Source: DATFFO01 sp963744905
GTDB taxonomy: Bacteria > Actinomycetota > Acidimicrobiia > Spongiisociales > ZC4RG35
DNA: 64,000 nt
Reading direction: 5' to 3'
Assembly: GCA_963744905.1 (NCBI GenBank)
Contig: CAVUUV010000008.1
Coordinates: 62,001 to 126,000, forward strand
Each line of letters opens with the position of its first letter. Within the stretch, counting starts at the first letter, position 1. Positions 8,019 through 16,814 of the stretch are shown one piece after another. Position numbers and translations under genes: made by a program. Under the pieces are notes generated by a model, which had not been told where the DNA came from, made no database searches, and saw only the letters and a program-made list of their open reading frames with translations.

Positions 8019-9268
8019 ACGTTGATCTCCTCTCGTTGAGGTTGTTCGGGCCGAACCTTGCCGGCCATCGACATGTGGTTGGGAACCGGCAGCCTGCGCC
8101 CCGGCAACAGCAGGTGCCAGTAGATGGACTTGAATGCCAGCTTTCCCCAGTGGTTGATGCGCGACTCCTTGAGCAGCTTCATGGGGCCGATTCCCGGGAT
8201 CGGGTAGGTTCCCGGAAGTGGTTCGGTGTCATAGTTGAAGTCGATCAATAGGGCCTTGCCGTTTCCGGCTTCGATGAAGCAGTTGGAGTGGCCGTCGAAG
8301 GAGCGCTCCATGGGTCGACCCGCGATGTGCTCCAGGAAGTTGTCGGCGAAATCCTCGACCGCGAAATGTGCCACCGACCCCGCCTTGGAGGTGGGGATGT
8401 TGGAGGCGTCACCCACGGCGAAGATGTTCTCGTAGCCGGTGGCGAGGAAGTTGTGGGGGTCCACCTTGACGTAGTTGAGCTCGTCTCCGAGACCCGACCT
8501 CGCCACGAACTCAGCACCCATGTTGGTGGGTACGGTCACCAACATGTCGAAGGGGATCTCCCGCTCGTCGTAAGAGACAATCTTGCCTTCCTCTATGTGC
8601 TCCACGTAGAAGTCGGCCTCCAGCCTGATATGACGCTCGTCGAGCATTCCTCCCAACGCTTGGGAGCAAGTGGGCTTGGTGAAGGCCCCGGAGAGAGGCG
8701 TGGCATAAGCCAGCTCAACCTCGTCGCGCATGCCGAGCTTGCGAAAGTGATCATCGGCCAGGAAGGCGAACTCGAGGGGCGCAACCGGACACTTGATGGG
8801 CATCTCGGTAACGTGGACCACCAGTCGGCCGCCCTTGAACTCATCCAGCGCATCACGCAGAGCTATCGCCCCATCCAGCGTGTAGAACTCGTGAACGGTC
8901 TTTCGCCAGCCGGACTCCATCATGCCGGGCGTCTGATCGGGCCGGGGGGTGGTCCCGGTCGCTATCACCAACTGGTCATAGGCGACCTCGGTGCCGTCGA
9001 CCAGCAACACCTTGTTGGCTTCGGGCACGACACGCTCTACCTCGGAGTGGGTCACCGTGACATCGTCGGGCAGCAAGTTCTTCGAGGGGCGGATCAGGCC
9101 GTCGGGATCCTCGAGATGAAACGGGACGAAGAGGAGGCCGGGCTGGTACAGGTGCCGATGGGAGGGTTCGACGACCTGGATCTCCCAGTCCGGGGGTAGC
9201 CGGTCATGAAGCTTGTTCACGATCATCGTCCCGGCGGTTCCTGCTCCCAGGATGAGCAGACGATTCAT
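8015..9268 (-). CDS. Sulfide:quinone oxidoreductase-like flavoprotein
   Basis: A 417-residue pyridine-nucleotide-disulfide oxidoreductase-fold protein of the SQR type. The FAD-binding GxGxxG is at the N-terminus (LILGAGTAGTMIVNKL), with a second nucleotide-binding strand (QLVIATGTTPRPDQTPG) and the FAD-contact GYENIFAVGDASNIP. Two cysteines expected for sulfide oxidation are in MPIKCPVAPLEFAFLADDHF (about residue 160) and TKPTCSQALGGML (about 200). The enzyme oxidises sulfide and passes electrons to quinone at the membrane. ATG 9268 is preceded by GAAAGGAA. It heads the cassette with TusE and DsrE2 and is divergent from pstS. Confidence 0.87.
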   Translation of the reverse strand: MNRLLILGAGTAGTMIVNKLHDRLPPDWEIQVVEPSHRHLYQPGLLFVPFHLEDPDGLIRPSKNLLPDDVTVTHSEVERVVPEANKVLLVDGTEVAYDQLVIATGTTPRPDQTPGMMESGWRKTVHEFYTLDGAIALRDALDEFKGGRLVVHVTEMPIKCPVAPLEFAFLADDHFRKLGMRDEVELAYATPLSGAFTKPTCSQALGGMLDERHIRLEADFYVEHIEEGKIVSYDEREIPFDMLVTVPTNMGAEFVARSGLGDELNYVKVDPHNFLATGYENIFAVGDASNIPTSKAGSVAHFAVEDFADNFLEHIAGRPMERSFDGHSNCFIEAGNGKALLIDFNYDTEPLPGTYPIPGIGPMKLLKESRINHWGKLAFKSIYWHLLLPGRRLPVPNHMSMAGKVRPEQPQREEINV

Positions 9269-9524
9269 GGAATTCCTTTCCTTCGCCCTATCAAGGTACG
9301 CCCAGGATCCCCTCGCTACCCAGGGCCGAATGGCCCCTAGCCCGGGGTCAATTTGCTCCTCGAGTGGCCGGGCAATAGCCCTCGGAAGGGTTTACCTGCC
9401 GTTCAACTGAGGCACACAGCCGGGACAGATGAGCTGCCTACGTTGACGTCGGGCAGTGCGGGACGAAGACACCGCAAACGGTGGCGGATCCCCTGGCTGC
9501 GGACTACGTCAACAAGGAGAAGCG

Positions 9525-10604
9525 ATGCGAAGAAGCGTTCGTGCAGGAGCCCTCATCGCCATTTTGGCCCTCGTGGCTGCGGCGTGCGGTTCCTCCTCTG
9601 GGGAGACCACCACCGCCGGTGGCGGGGGAACCGAAACGACCGGCACGCAACTATCGGGCAGCCTGGATGGCGCCGGCGCCACGTTCCCGGCCCCGCTCTA
9701 CCTGGAGTGGATCGGTGAGTACCAGCAGGAGTACCCGGATGTCCAGATCAACTACCAGGGCATCGGCTCCGGCGGCGGCGTGCAGAACTTCATCCAGCAG
9801 ACGGTCGACTTCGCCGGCTCGGACGCGTATCTGACCGACGATGAACTGGCCCAGGCCTCGGAGAACGGCACCGTGTATCACATCCCGACCGTGTTCGGAG
9901 CCGTGGTGCCTTCCTTCAACCTGTCGGGCGTGGACACCCTGACCCTGGACTGCGACACCCTGGCCGGGATCTTCCTGGGCACCATCACCAACTGGAACGA
10001 TCCAGCCCTGGCCGCGCTCAATCCGGATGCGAGTCTGCCGGATGAGCCGATCCAGGTGGTGCACCGATCGGATGGCTCCGGGACGACTAACGCCTTCACC
10101 CTCTACCTGGACACCTGCAGCTCCACCTGGCACGACCAGGTCGGGTTCGGTAAAGAGGTGGAGTGGCCCACCGGGGTGGGCGGAGAAGGCAACGACGGAG
10201 TGGCCGCCGCCATCTCCCAGCAGGACGGGTCCCTGGGCTACGTCGAGTTGGCCTACGCCGTCCAGGCGGGCCTCTCCACCACCTCGATGGTGAACAAGTC
10301 CGGCAATACGGTGGAGCCGTCGCTCGAATCGACCACCGCCGCCGCCGAGGGCGCCGACATCCCTGATGATCTCCGCTTCATCCTGGCCGACACTCCGGCC
10401 CCAAAGGGGTGGCCGATCTCCACGGCCACGTGGATCCTGGCCTACGGCAATACCCCGGCCGACAAGGCCGAGTTGCTCAAGTCCTTCCTCCACTGGGCAC
10501 TGGAGAACGGCGACGACACCGCCGTCCAGCTTGATTACGCGCCGATCCCCGACTCGCTCCAGCAGAAGGCACTCACCTTCGTGGACATGATCGGCAACAG
10601 CTGA
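9525..10604 (+). CDS. pstS: Phosphate ABC transporter substrate-binding lipoprotein PstS
   Basis: A 359-residue periplasmic-type phosphate-binding lipoprotein. The signal peptide RRSVRAGALIAILALVAAAC ends in a lipobox with the lipidated Cys near residue 20. The PstS motifs are GAGATFPAPLYLEWIGEY, YQGIGSGGGVQNFIQQTVDF, an IFLGTITNWNDPAL segment and VVHRSDGSGTTNAFTLYL, which bind phosphate. ATG 9525 is chosen because AAGGAGA lies 6 nt upstream and the signal peptide starts there. A strong hairpin separates it from pstC, which may let PstS be made in excess over the permease. Confidence 0.95.
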   Translation: MRRSVRAGALIAILALVAAACGSSSGETTTAGGGGTETTGTQLSGSLDGAGATFPAPLYLEWIGEYQQEYPDVQINYQGIGSGGGVQNFIQQTVDFAGSDAYLTDDELAQASENGTVYHIPTVFGAVVPSFNLSGVDTLTLDCDTLAGIFLGTITNWNDPALAALNPDASLPDEPIQVVHRSDGSGTTNAFTLYLDTCSSTWHDQVGFGKEVEWPTGVGGEGNDGVAAAISQQDGSLGYVELAYAVQAGLSTTSMVNKSGNTVEPSLESTTAAAEGADIPDDLRFILADTPAPKGWPISTATWILAYGNTPADKAELLKSFLHWALENGDDTAVQLDYAPIPDSLQQKALTFVDMIGNS

Positions 10605-10614
10605 GAAGGGACTG

Positions 10615-10654
10615 GGGGCCGGGCCACGACGGAATCACGCCGTGGCCCGGCCCC
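10615..10654 (+). terminator. Intercistronic hairpin between pstS and pstC
   Basis: A perfect 14-bp stem, GGGGCCGGGCCACG (10615-10628) against CGTGGCCCGGCCCC (10641-10654), encloses a 12-nt loop. It is followed by TTCTAT rather than a long U run, so it may be a partial terminator or an mRNA-stabilising 3' end for pstS. Confidence 0.75.
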
Positions 10655-10693
10655 TTCTATCGTTGCCCATGACGAAGACATGACCGTCTCACC

Positions 10694-11674
10694 GTGACCA
10701 AAGACCTGGACCCCGGACCCGAGCACGGGACCGAGGAGCGCAAGCCGCTGGTAGATCGTCCCCGGCGAACCGGGGACCGTGTCTTTCGCTGGGCGACCGT
10801 CGCCACCGCCTCCTTCGTGCTGCTGGCTCTGGGCCTGATGGTGGTCTCGACCACCATCTCATCGCGCACCGTCTTCCAGTCTCAGGGCATAATCGGATTC
10901 CTGACCGGGATGCGTTGGGTCCCCGGCGAGAGCATCTACGGAGCCCTCCCCTTCATCTACGGCACCGTGGTGACGGCCATCATCGCCGTGATCGTGGGTG
11001 TGCCCATCAGCATCCTCATCGCTCTCTACCTGAGCGAGGTGGCACCACGCCGCGTCGCCGGGCCCGTCTCGTATCTGGTCGACCTCCTCGCCGCCATTCC
11101 CTCCGTGGTGTATGCCCTGTGGGGCGTGTTCGTGTTCGTACCCTGGGTCCTCAAGCCCGTTCAGGACTTCCTGGCCACGTACCTGGGGTGGTCCAGGATC
11201 TTCGAAGGCCCGGTGTTCGGGCTCTCTTACCTATCGACCGGTCTGGTCCTGTCGATCATGATCGTCCCCATCGTCAGCGCCATCTGCCGTGAGGTCTTCG
11301 CCACCGTGCCTCCCGGCGAGAAGGAAGCCGCCCTGGCGCTGGGAGCCACCCGCTGGGAGATGATCCGCCTTTCGGTCCTCCCCCGCTCCCGGGCGGGAAT
11401 CATCGGAGCGGTCATGCTCGGATTGGGCCGGGCTCTGGGCGAGACGATCGTGGCGGCTCTCCTGATCGGGTCCCAGGTCGACATCCACGTGTCTGTCCTC
11501 CAACCGGGCTACACCATGGCGGCGGTGATCGCCAATCAGTTCCAGGAGGCCGGCGCCGAGCAGATCCGGGCTCTGCTCGGGGTGGGCGTGGTGCTGTTCG
11601 TGATCACCATCATCGTGAACATCATCGCCCGGCTGATCGTGGCCCGGACCAGTACCCCCAGGGGGGCAACATGA
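10694..11674 (+). CDS. pstC: Phosphate ABC transporter permease PstC
   Basis: A 326-residue inner-membrane permease. A hydrophilic N-terminus (about 30 residues) precedes six predicted transmembrane helices. The binding-protein-dependent transport motif that docks the ATPase is seen in EKEAALALGATRWEMIRLSV near residue 215, followed by GLGRALGETIVAALLIGSQ, which is typical of PstC. It forms a heterodimer with PstA. GTG 10694 is the likely start. The stop overlaps the pstA ATG by 4 nt. Confidence 0.95.
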   Translation: MTKDLDPGPEHGTEERKPLVDRPRRTGDRVFRWATVATASFVLLALGLMVVSTTISSRTVFQSQGIIGFLTGMRWVPGESIYGALPFIYGTVVTAIIAVIVGVPISILIALYLSEVAPRRVAGPVSYLVDLLAAIPSVVYALWGVFVFVPWVLKPVQDFLATYLGWSRIFEGPVFGLSYLSTGLVLSIMIVPIVSAICREVFATVPPGEKEAALALGATRWEMIRLSVLPRSRAGIIGAVMLGLGRALGETIVAALLIGSQVDIHVSVLQPGYTMAAVIANQFQEAGAEQIRALLGVGVVLFVITIIVNIIARLIVARTSTPRGAT

Positions 11675-12555
11675 CCACACTGGCCGAGAGGTCGTTGGGA
11701 CGCCCGACTTCGCGCCGTCGCCTGCTCAAGGACCGACTCGCCCTCCTCGCCATGTACGCCGCCGTGGCGGTCTCACTCATACCTCTCGGCCTGATCATCT
11801 ACTTCCTCTTGATCCGGGGCCTCGGCGCCATGACCTGGGAGTTTCTCACCTCCTCCCAACCCCTGACCTACATCAGGGAGGGAGGGGGCGCCCTCAACGC
11901 CGTCGTTGGGACCGCCTACATGGTGGGCCTGGCCTCGTTGATCTCCGTTCCCCTCGGAATCGGCGCCGCCATCTACCTCAACGAGTATGGTCGGGGGCGG
12001 TTCGCCGCCTCGGTGCGCTTCTTCGCCGATGTGATGACCGGAGTCCCGTCGGTATTCGTGGGCCTGTTCATCTACACGATCCTCATCGTCGACACCCCGG
12101 TCGGGTTCTCGGCCATCGCCGGCGGCCTGGCCCTCTCCCTGATCATGCTTCCCATCATCATCCGCTCGACAGAAGAGATCCTCAAGCTGGTCCCCGACAG
12201 CCTCCGCGACGCCAGCCACGCCCTCGGGGCTACTCGGGCCAGAACGACGATGAGGGTGGTGCTGCCGGCCGCCAGAGCGGGAATCGCAACCGGAGTGATG
12301 CTGGCAGTGGCCAGGGCAGCCGGCGAAACCGCCCCACTGATCATGACCGCCCTGGGATCGGTTCAGCTCGTGTCGAGCTGGACCCAGCCCATCTCGGCCC
12401 TCCCCCTCTACATCTACGCCGGGGCCCGCAACCCCTTCCCGGCCGGCCAGGCGAGAGCCTTCGCCGCCAGCCTGGAGCTCGTGATCATCGTCCTCGCCTT
12501 TACCATCGTCGCCCGCTGGTTCGCCTCCCGCCAGGCCAAGGGAGCCCGACGATGA
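11671..12555 (+). CDS. pstA: Phosphate ABC transporter permease PstA
   Basis: A 294-residue permease with six predicted membrane helices. The ATPase-docking loop is LRDASHALGATRARTTMRVV near residue 190, followed by MLAVARAAGETAPLIMTALG. It pairs with PstC to form the phosphate translocation path across the inner membrane. ATG 11671 overlaps the pstC stop by 4 nt, and the gene in turn overlaps pstB1 by 4 nt, so translation of the whole permease and ATPase block is coupled. Confidence 0.95.
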   Translation: MTTLAERSLGRPTSRRRLLKDRLALLAMYAAVAVSLIPLGLIIYFLLIRGLGAMTWEFLTSSQPLTYIREGGGALNAVVGTAYMVGLASLISVPLGIGAAIYLNEYGRGRFAASVRFFADVMTGVPSVFVGLFIYTILIVDTPVGFSAIAGGLALSLIMLPIIIRSTEEILKLVPDSLRDASHALGATRARTTMRVVLPAARAGIATGVMLAVARAAGETAPLIMTALGSVQLVSSWTQPISALPLYIYAGARNPFPAGQARAFAASLELVIIVLAFTIVARWFASRQAKGARR

Positions 12556-13325
12556 AGTCTCTGGAATTGAAGGAGCTCAACGCCTTCTACGACGACTTCC
12601 GGGCCATCGCCGACGTCAACCTGACCGTTCAGGCGGGCAAGATCACCGCCTTCATCGGCCCCTCTGGATGCGGGAAGTCGACCCTGCTTCGATGCCTCAA
12701 CCGGATGCACGAACTGGTTCCGAACGCCCGGGTCGAGGGTCTGGTGGCACTGGACGGCGAGGACATCTACGACCCGGCTGTTTCGCCGGCCGAGGTGCGG
12801 CGGGTGATCGGGATGGTGTTCCAGCGTCCCAATCCGTTCCCCACCCTGAGCATCTTCGACAATGTGGCGGCAGGAATGCGCCTCAACGCTCTCTATCCCC
12901 GTGACGAGATCGCCGACCGGGTGGAACAGTCGTTGAAGGGGGCCCAGTTGTGGGGCGAGGTCGACGATCGTCTGGCTGATCCGGCCTCTTCTCTCTCCGG
13001 TGGCCAACAGCAGCGTTTGTGCATCGCCCGCACCATCGCCGTCGAGCCCGACGTGATCCTCATGGACGAGCCCTGCTCGGCACTGGATCCGATCGCCACC
13101 CTCCGCATAGAGGACCTGATGCGCGAGCTGTCGAACTCGTACACCATCGGCATCGTCACTCACAACATGGAGCAGGCCGCCAGGGTGGCGGATTTCACAG
13201 GCTTCTTCTCGATCGAGGAGACGGGCGATCCGGGACGTCTGGTCGAGTTCAACTCGACCGACATCATCTTCTCCAACCCCTCCGATGAGCGCACCGACCG
13301 CTACGTGTCGGGGAGGTTCGGATGA
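12552..13325 (+). CDS. pstB: Phosphate ABC transporter ATPase PstB (first copy)
   Basis: A 257-residue ABC ATPase. The Walker A is GPSGCGKST (about 36-44), the signature LSGGQQQRLCIAR, the Walker B VILMDEPCSALDP and the switch histidine is in THNMEQAARVADFTGFF. The set of residues is typical of PstB, which energises phosphate import. No regulatory extension is present. It starts 4 nt inside pstA and overlaps the second pstB by 4 nt. All catalytic motifs are intact, so it should be active. Confidence 0.94.
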   Translation: MKSLELKELNAFYDDFRAIADVNLTVQAGKITAFIGPSGCGKSTLLRCLNRMHELVPNARVEGLVALDGEDIYDPAVSPAEVRRVIGMVFQRPNPFPTLSIFDNVAAGMRLNALYPRDEIADRVEQSLKGAQLWGEVDDRLADPASSLSGGQQQRLCIARTIAVEPDVILMDEPCSALDPIATLRIEDLMRELSNSYTIGIVTHNMEQAARVADFTGFFSIEETGDPGRLVEFNSTDIIFSNPSDERTDRYVSGRFG

Positions 13326-14239
13326 CCCCACCCGCCGAGGAGGACCAGACCATGGAGGGCCTCACTGAAGTCTCCGAGCGAGGTCCCGCCCCGTCGCCGA
13401 GACGGAGGGTTGTAAATCGTGCTGCGGACCCCAAGCCTGAGCCCATGAACGAGAGCGATCCGTCGCCCGAGCCCGTGTACGCCATCGGGGGATTCTCCCT
13501 TTGGTACGGCGACTTCCGTGCCCTACGCGGGGTCTCACTCGAAGTCATGGCCCATGAGATCACCGCCTTCATCGGCCCATCGGGCTGCGGCAAGTCGACC
13601 ATGCTGCGCAGCCTCAATCGGATGAACGACAGCATTCCGGATGTCTCGGTGGCAGGCACCATCATCTTCGAGGGAAAAGACCTGTACGACGACGATGTCG
13701 ACCCGGTCCAAATCCGTCGCAAGATCGGAATGGTGTTCCAGCGCCCCAACCCCTTCCCCACCAGCATCTACGACAACGTCGCCTATGGACCACGCATCTA
13801 CGGAAACCGAAGACCCGACGACATCGTCGAGGAGTCTCTACGTAAGGCTGCCATCTGGGATGAGGTGCGTAACAAGCTGGACCAGTCGGCCCTGGCCCTG
13901 TCGGGTGGCCAGCAACAGCGCCTGTGCATCGCGAGAGCGATAGCAGTCCAGCCCGACGTGGTTCTGATGGATGAGCCCTGCTCGGCGCTCGACCCCATTG
14001 CGACCCTTCGCATCGAAGAACTGATGCTCCAGCTCAAGAACGAGTACACGATCGTCATCGTCACCCACAACATGCAGCAGGCGGCCCGGGTCTCGGACCG
14101 CACCGCCTTCTTCACCGTCGACGTACGCGAGGACGGCCAGCGCACTGGGGTGCTGGTCGAGTACGACGACACCAACACCCTGTTCACAAACCCCTCCGAC
14201 CAGCGCACCGAGGACTACATCACGGGTCGTTTCGGCTGA
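13322..14239 (+). CDS. pstB: Phosphate ABC transporter ATPase PstB (second copy)
   Basis: A 305-residue PstB with an intact Walker A (GPSGCGKST), signature (LSGGQQQRLCIAR) and Walker B (VVLMDEPCSALDP). It differs from the adjacent copy by a charged, proline-rich N-terminal extension of about 50 residues, so the ATPase domain starts near PVYAIGGFSLWYGDFRALRG. An internal ATG at 13445 would remove most of the extension. Its ATG overlaps the previous stop (ATGA). The two copies presumably arose by tandem duplication or serve as a heterodimeric or redundant pair; no phoU follows in the window. Confidence 0.92.
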   Translation: MTPPAEEDQTMEGLTEVSERGPAPSPRRRVVNRAADPKPEPMNESDPSPEPVYAIGGFSLWYGDFRALRGVSLEVMAHEITAFIGPSGCGKSTMLRSLNRMNDSIPDVSVAGTIIFEGKDLYDDDVDPVQIRRKIGMVFQRPNPFPTSIYDNVAYGPRIYGNRRPDDIVEESLRKAAIWDEVRNKLDQSALALSGGQQQRLCIARAIAVQPDVVLMDEPCSALDPIATLRIEELMLQLKNEYTIVIVTHNMQQAARVSDRTAFFTVDVREDGQRTGVLVEYDDTNTLFTNPSDQRTEDYITGRFG

Positions 14240-14399
14240 TCAACAGCCGCCCTCCACTGGTTCCCCACACGCTTCTTCCACCGGCCGAACCCTGGCCGAA
14301 ACCCCGGCACGACGCTGGACGTGTTCCCCTCGGCGGGCGCCGATACTCGGTCTGTCCATCTTCGCGGTCATACACCGCTCCGTCCGGTAGCTTTGAGGT

Positions 14400-14594
14400 A
14401 TGAGCCCCCAACCACCTCCCCTGGTCCGTCCCAAGGAGGGTCGGATGATCGGCGGCGTGGCCGCTGGTCTGGCCGACCGATTCGGGATCCCGAGGCGAGT
14501 CATGAGGCTGCTCTTCATCCTCTCCCTCATCCTGCCCGGCCCTCAGATCCTCATCTACCTGGTCCTGTGGGTGGTCATTCCCGAAGGAGAGTGA
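14400..14594 (+). CDS. Small PspC domain protein
   Basis: A 64-residue protein consisting almost only of a PspC domain: KEGRMIGGVAAGLADRFGIP followed by a hydrophobic segment (LLFILSLILPGPQILIYLVL) and the terminal WVVIPEGE. PspC proteins are membrane components linked to envelope-stress response in other bacteria. A second, longer PspC protein is present near the right end of the window. The upstream GAGG is close to the ATG, so the start is a little uncertain. It lies 160 nt after pstB and is convergent with the DUF427 gene. Confidence 0.8.
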   Translation: MSPQPPPLVRPKEGRMIGGVAAGLADRFGIPRRVMRLLFILSLILPGPQILIYLVLWVVIPEGE

Positions 14595-14601
14595 CCCCCG
14601 G

Positions 14602-15082
14602 TCACCAACCGTCTGTGCCCGGCGCCCCCTTGAATGGCCCCACGATCTCGGATGTGATCCACCCGCCATAGAACCCGCCCTCCTGGGACATGGCCCTCTC
14701 GCCGTCGACGTAGCACTCCACCTTGCCCGGAAAGAAGGCAAGCCATCCCGCTAAGTCCTCGTAGCCGGCCAGGGGCTGAGGGTAGCTCCATGCCACCCGC
14801 GGGATCGGCTCGGGACCGCCCAGATCCCAGTAGTCGGCTACGCCCTTGAATTCGCACATGGTTCGAATGGAGCTGAGGGCGAGCAGTTCGGTTCTTGACC
14901 GACCAGGTTGGAAGGTAGAACACGGGCGGATGGGAGGTCTCGAGCACTCTGAATGAACGGGGCGAATCGGCCAGGACCGAGTCCCCGTGGCAGACCAGTA
15001 TCCGGCGATGATCGGCTTCGAGGCGCGGAGGACGCGGGTACTCCCAGACGGACTCCTGCTGGCGAGCCTGGTGTTGTGTCAT
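14602..15082 (-). pseudogene. DUF427 domain protein, interrupted by a frameshift
   Basis: A DUF427 family gene in two frames. The upstream part, read from ATG 15082, encodes ESVWEYPRPPRLE, then LADSPRSFRVLETSHPPVFY. The downstream part, in another frame, encodes TELLALSSIRTMCEFKGVAD, then YWDLGG, VAWSYPQP and GWLAFF. Joined near 14895-14910 they give a normal DUF427 domain, so a single-base indel separates them. Function of the family is unknown. Its 5' end lies 50 nt from a copy of the 168-bp element. It may be a true pseudogene or a sequencing error. Confidence 0.75.
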
Positions 15083-15131
15083 GACTGTGATTCGGATCAG
15101 CGTGATCGATCGGATGAACTCCGCTCGCGCC

Positions 15132-15299
15132 CTAGGAGCCTGTTGGATAATGCCGTTGCTCGGATTGGCGGCCAGGCGCGCCAGCCGCAAGGCCGAGGTT
15201 TCGCCACTCCTTGTGCCGGAATGGCGGGGCCGAGAACGCAGTGGGTGGTGATGCATGGTCGTCAAGATGGGTGACATGCATTGTTCAACGGGCTCCTAG
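15132..15299. mobile_element. 168-bp MITE-like element, copy 1
   Basis: Imperfect terminal inverted repeats TAGGAGCCTGTTGGATAAT (left) and ATTGTTCAACGGGCTCCTA (right) match at 16 of 19 positions when the right end is reverse-complemented. CTAG lies at both extreme ends and may be target duplication or part of the ends. The 168-bp element occurs three times between 15.1 and 19.5 kb with nearly identical sequence. No transposase is encoded in or near it. Confidence 0.85.
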
Positions 15300-15363
15300 T
15301 GCCCTCGTGCGTACCAGATCTGGGCCTGATCCTCGGCGGGCAAGTTGCCGATAACCATTACGT

Positions 15364-15570
15364 ATGCAGGAGACCGCGCCGGTTAGCCGGAGGGGAAGCG
15401 GAACCAGGCTGTGCGAGCGCTGCCGGGCCGCAGCGCAGTTGCGCACGCCATCGGGCTCCTACTGTCCCTACCACGCCTATCAAATCTACTTCAGAGAGGC
15501 CGAGATCACCCTCCCCGACTGGATTCCCTGGGTCATACACCGCGGCGATACCGCAACCGGGCGGGAATGA
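15364..15570 (+). CDS. Small Cys/His-containing protein, uncertain
   Basis: A 68-residue frame with a possible zinc-ribbon pattern: LCERCRAAAQLRTPSGSYCP followed by YHAYQIYFREAEITLPDWIP. The CxxC pair and a later CxxxH could bind a metal. The segment reads like a real protein, but ribosome binding sites and homologues cannot be checked and the element just upstream may have cut off an N-terminal part. Function unknown. Confidence 0.4.
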   Translation: MQETAPVSRRGSGTRLCERCRAAAQLRTPSGSYCPYHAYQIYFREAEITLPDWIPWVIHRGDTATGRE

Positions 15571-15725
15571 GCGGATCCGACGATGAGTGGTCAGAATCTG
15601 CAGCCATGCGGAGAACTACCTCGTCCAGGCGATTCCAGGCGTGCCGGTGCTGTAATCTGCCAGCGCCGGCCGCATCGATAAGGCCGGCTCGGTAGGGACC
15701 AGGCCGTTGAATGGAGTGATGTCTG

Positions 15726-16268
15726 GTGTCCGGATCGACGTGGTTGATCGCCGGTTCAGGCCTGTTCCTGGTTGGGGCTGCCATCGGGGTACCCAGGGTG
15801 TTCATGACCACCGACGCCGAGGAGCGTCTCCGTTTACTCACGGAACACGTGGTGCTGTGGCGGGTGGCTCAGGTCCTGTACTCCCTGGGTCCGGTGCTGA
15901 CCGCGATTGGTGTGGTCGAGTACGGGTTGGCGCTCGGTGCTGGGGTGGGGCTGCTGCTGGTGTCGGGCGGGACGGCGATGGTGGTCGGATCGCTGCTCTG
16001 GTCTTATAGCTGTTGGCTACGGGGCTTGGACCCGGTCGGATGGAACCAGGGAAAACAGCCGGGCTGGCCGTTCCGCTCCTACGTGCTACTGACCCTTGCC
16101 GGCCTGGCGGCCCTAGGCCTAGCCCTTCTGCTGGCAGATTCTCCCACCTGGCTGGGATGGGTCGTGCTGGCAGCAGACCTCGGCTATCTGATCCTGTTCG
16201 TGGCCACGGACGACATACCCCCCTTCGTCTTCTACGTGCTCCTGATCCTCGTAGGAATTGCCTACTAG
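15726..16268 (+). CDS. Uncharacterised multi-pass membrane protein
   Basis: A 180-residue protein with about five to six hydrophobic helices (WLIAGSGLFLVGAAIGVP, LYSLGPVLTAIGVVEYGLAL, VGLLLVSGGTAMVVGSLLW, YVLLTLAGLAALGLALLLAD, WVVLAADLGYLILFV and VFYVLLILVGIAY). No catalytic or binding motif is obvious. GTG 15726 is used because GGAGTGA lies 7 nt upstream. It stands alone between the 168-bp element and an apparently empty stretch. Function unknown. Confidence 0.7.
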   Translation: MSGSTWLIAGSGLFLVGAAIGVPRVFMTTDAEERLRLLTEHVVLWRVAQVLYSLGPVLTAIGVVEYGLALGAGVGLLLVSGGTAMVVGSLLWSYSCWLRGLDPVGWNQGKQPGWPFRSYVLLTLAGLAALGLALLLADSPTWLGWVVLAADLGYLILFVATDDIPPFVFYVLLILVGIAY

Positions 16269-16814
16269 GCGGCTCTCAAGCCGGGCTCGCCCAGACGCCT
16301 GCCCAGACCCCTGAATCCAGTGGGTAGAGGTGATCGTGGCCCGGATGCTGGAGGTCCGGGCCGAGTGGGAGCAGGAGCACAGGGACTCCGAGGCGGTGAC
16401 CGAGTGGCCTGACCGGTCGGCCACTCCACCTCTGCATTGGTGTGGTACCCGGGTCCCCACTCCTCCTGCCCGTCACTCAGTGACCGCCCACAGCTTTGTT
16501 CTTGTCCTGTGGCGCTGGGTGACAAGGATTTTTCTTGCCCGAGGCGGGAGTTGCCTTTTCGGGGCGTTTCAAGCCGAATCCTGAGAATTTCTACCGCTGA
16601 ACCAGTCGACTGCGGCCGGCGTCCGCCGGGTGCAAGCGAGCCACAAGCCGCACCGCCACCGAAGGCCCGTGACGGAAAGCGGCGGCCGAGGCACGAGTGG
16701 CATGCGCCAGCACGACGACCTACCAAGATGCGACGGACCCAGCGAATCGCGTCGATTTGGTTTGCCGCTCTGCCGGCTACCACAGTCCTGAGTGATGTCG
16801 TATGGTCCGGTTCG
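16269..16814. other. Intergenic stretch, no gene seen
   Basis: About 550 nt without a protein or RNA that can be supported. Plus-strand frames of 80 or more residues cross it, but they have no domain, biased composition and no ribosome binding site. It probably includes the promoter of the downstream cupredoxin-like lipoprotein operon. Confidence 0.5.

Noticed and set aside
15132..15299. A conserved 48-residue frame inside each 168-bp element (starting MSPILTTMHHH)
   Set aside because: It is conserved only because the DNA of the three copies is identical. It has no domain or ribosome binding site, so it was not called as a gene.
16269..16814. An N-terminal extension of the cupredoxin-like lipoprotein into the upstream region
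   Set aside because: The extension has no domain and would place a signal peptide with lipobox in the middle of the protein.
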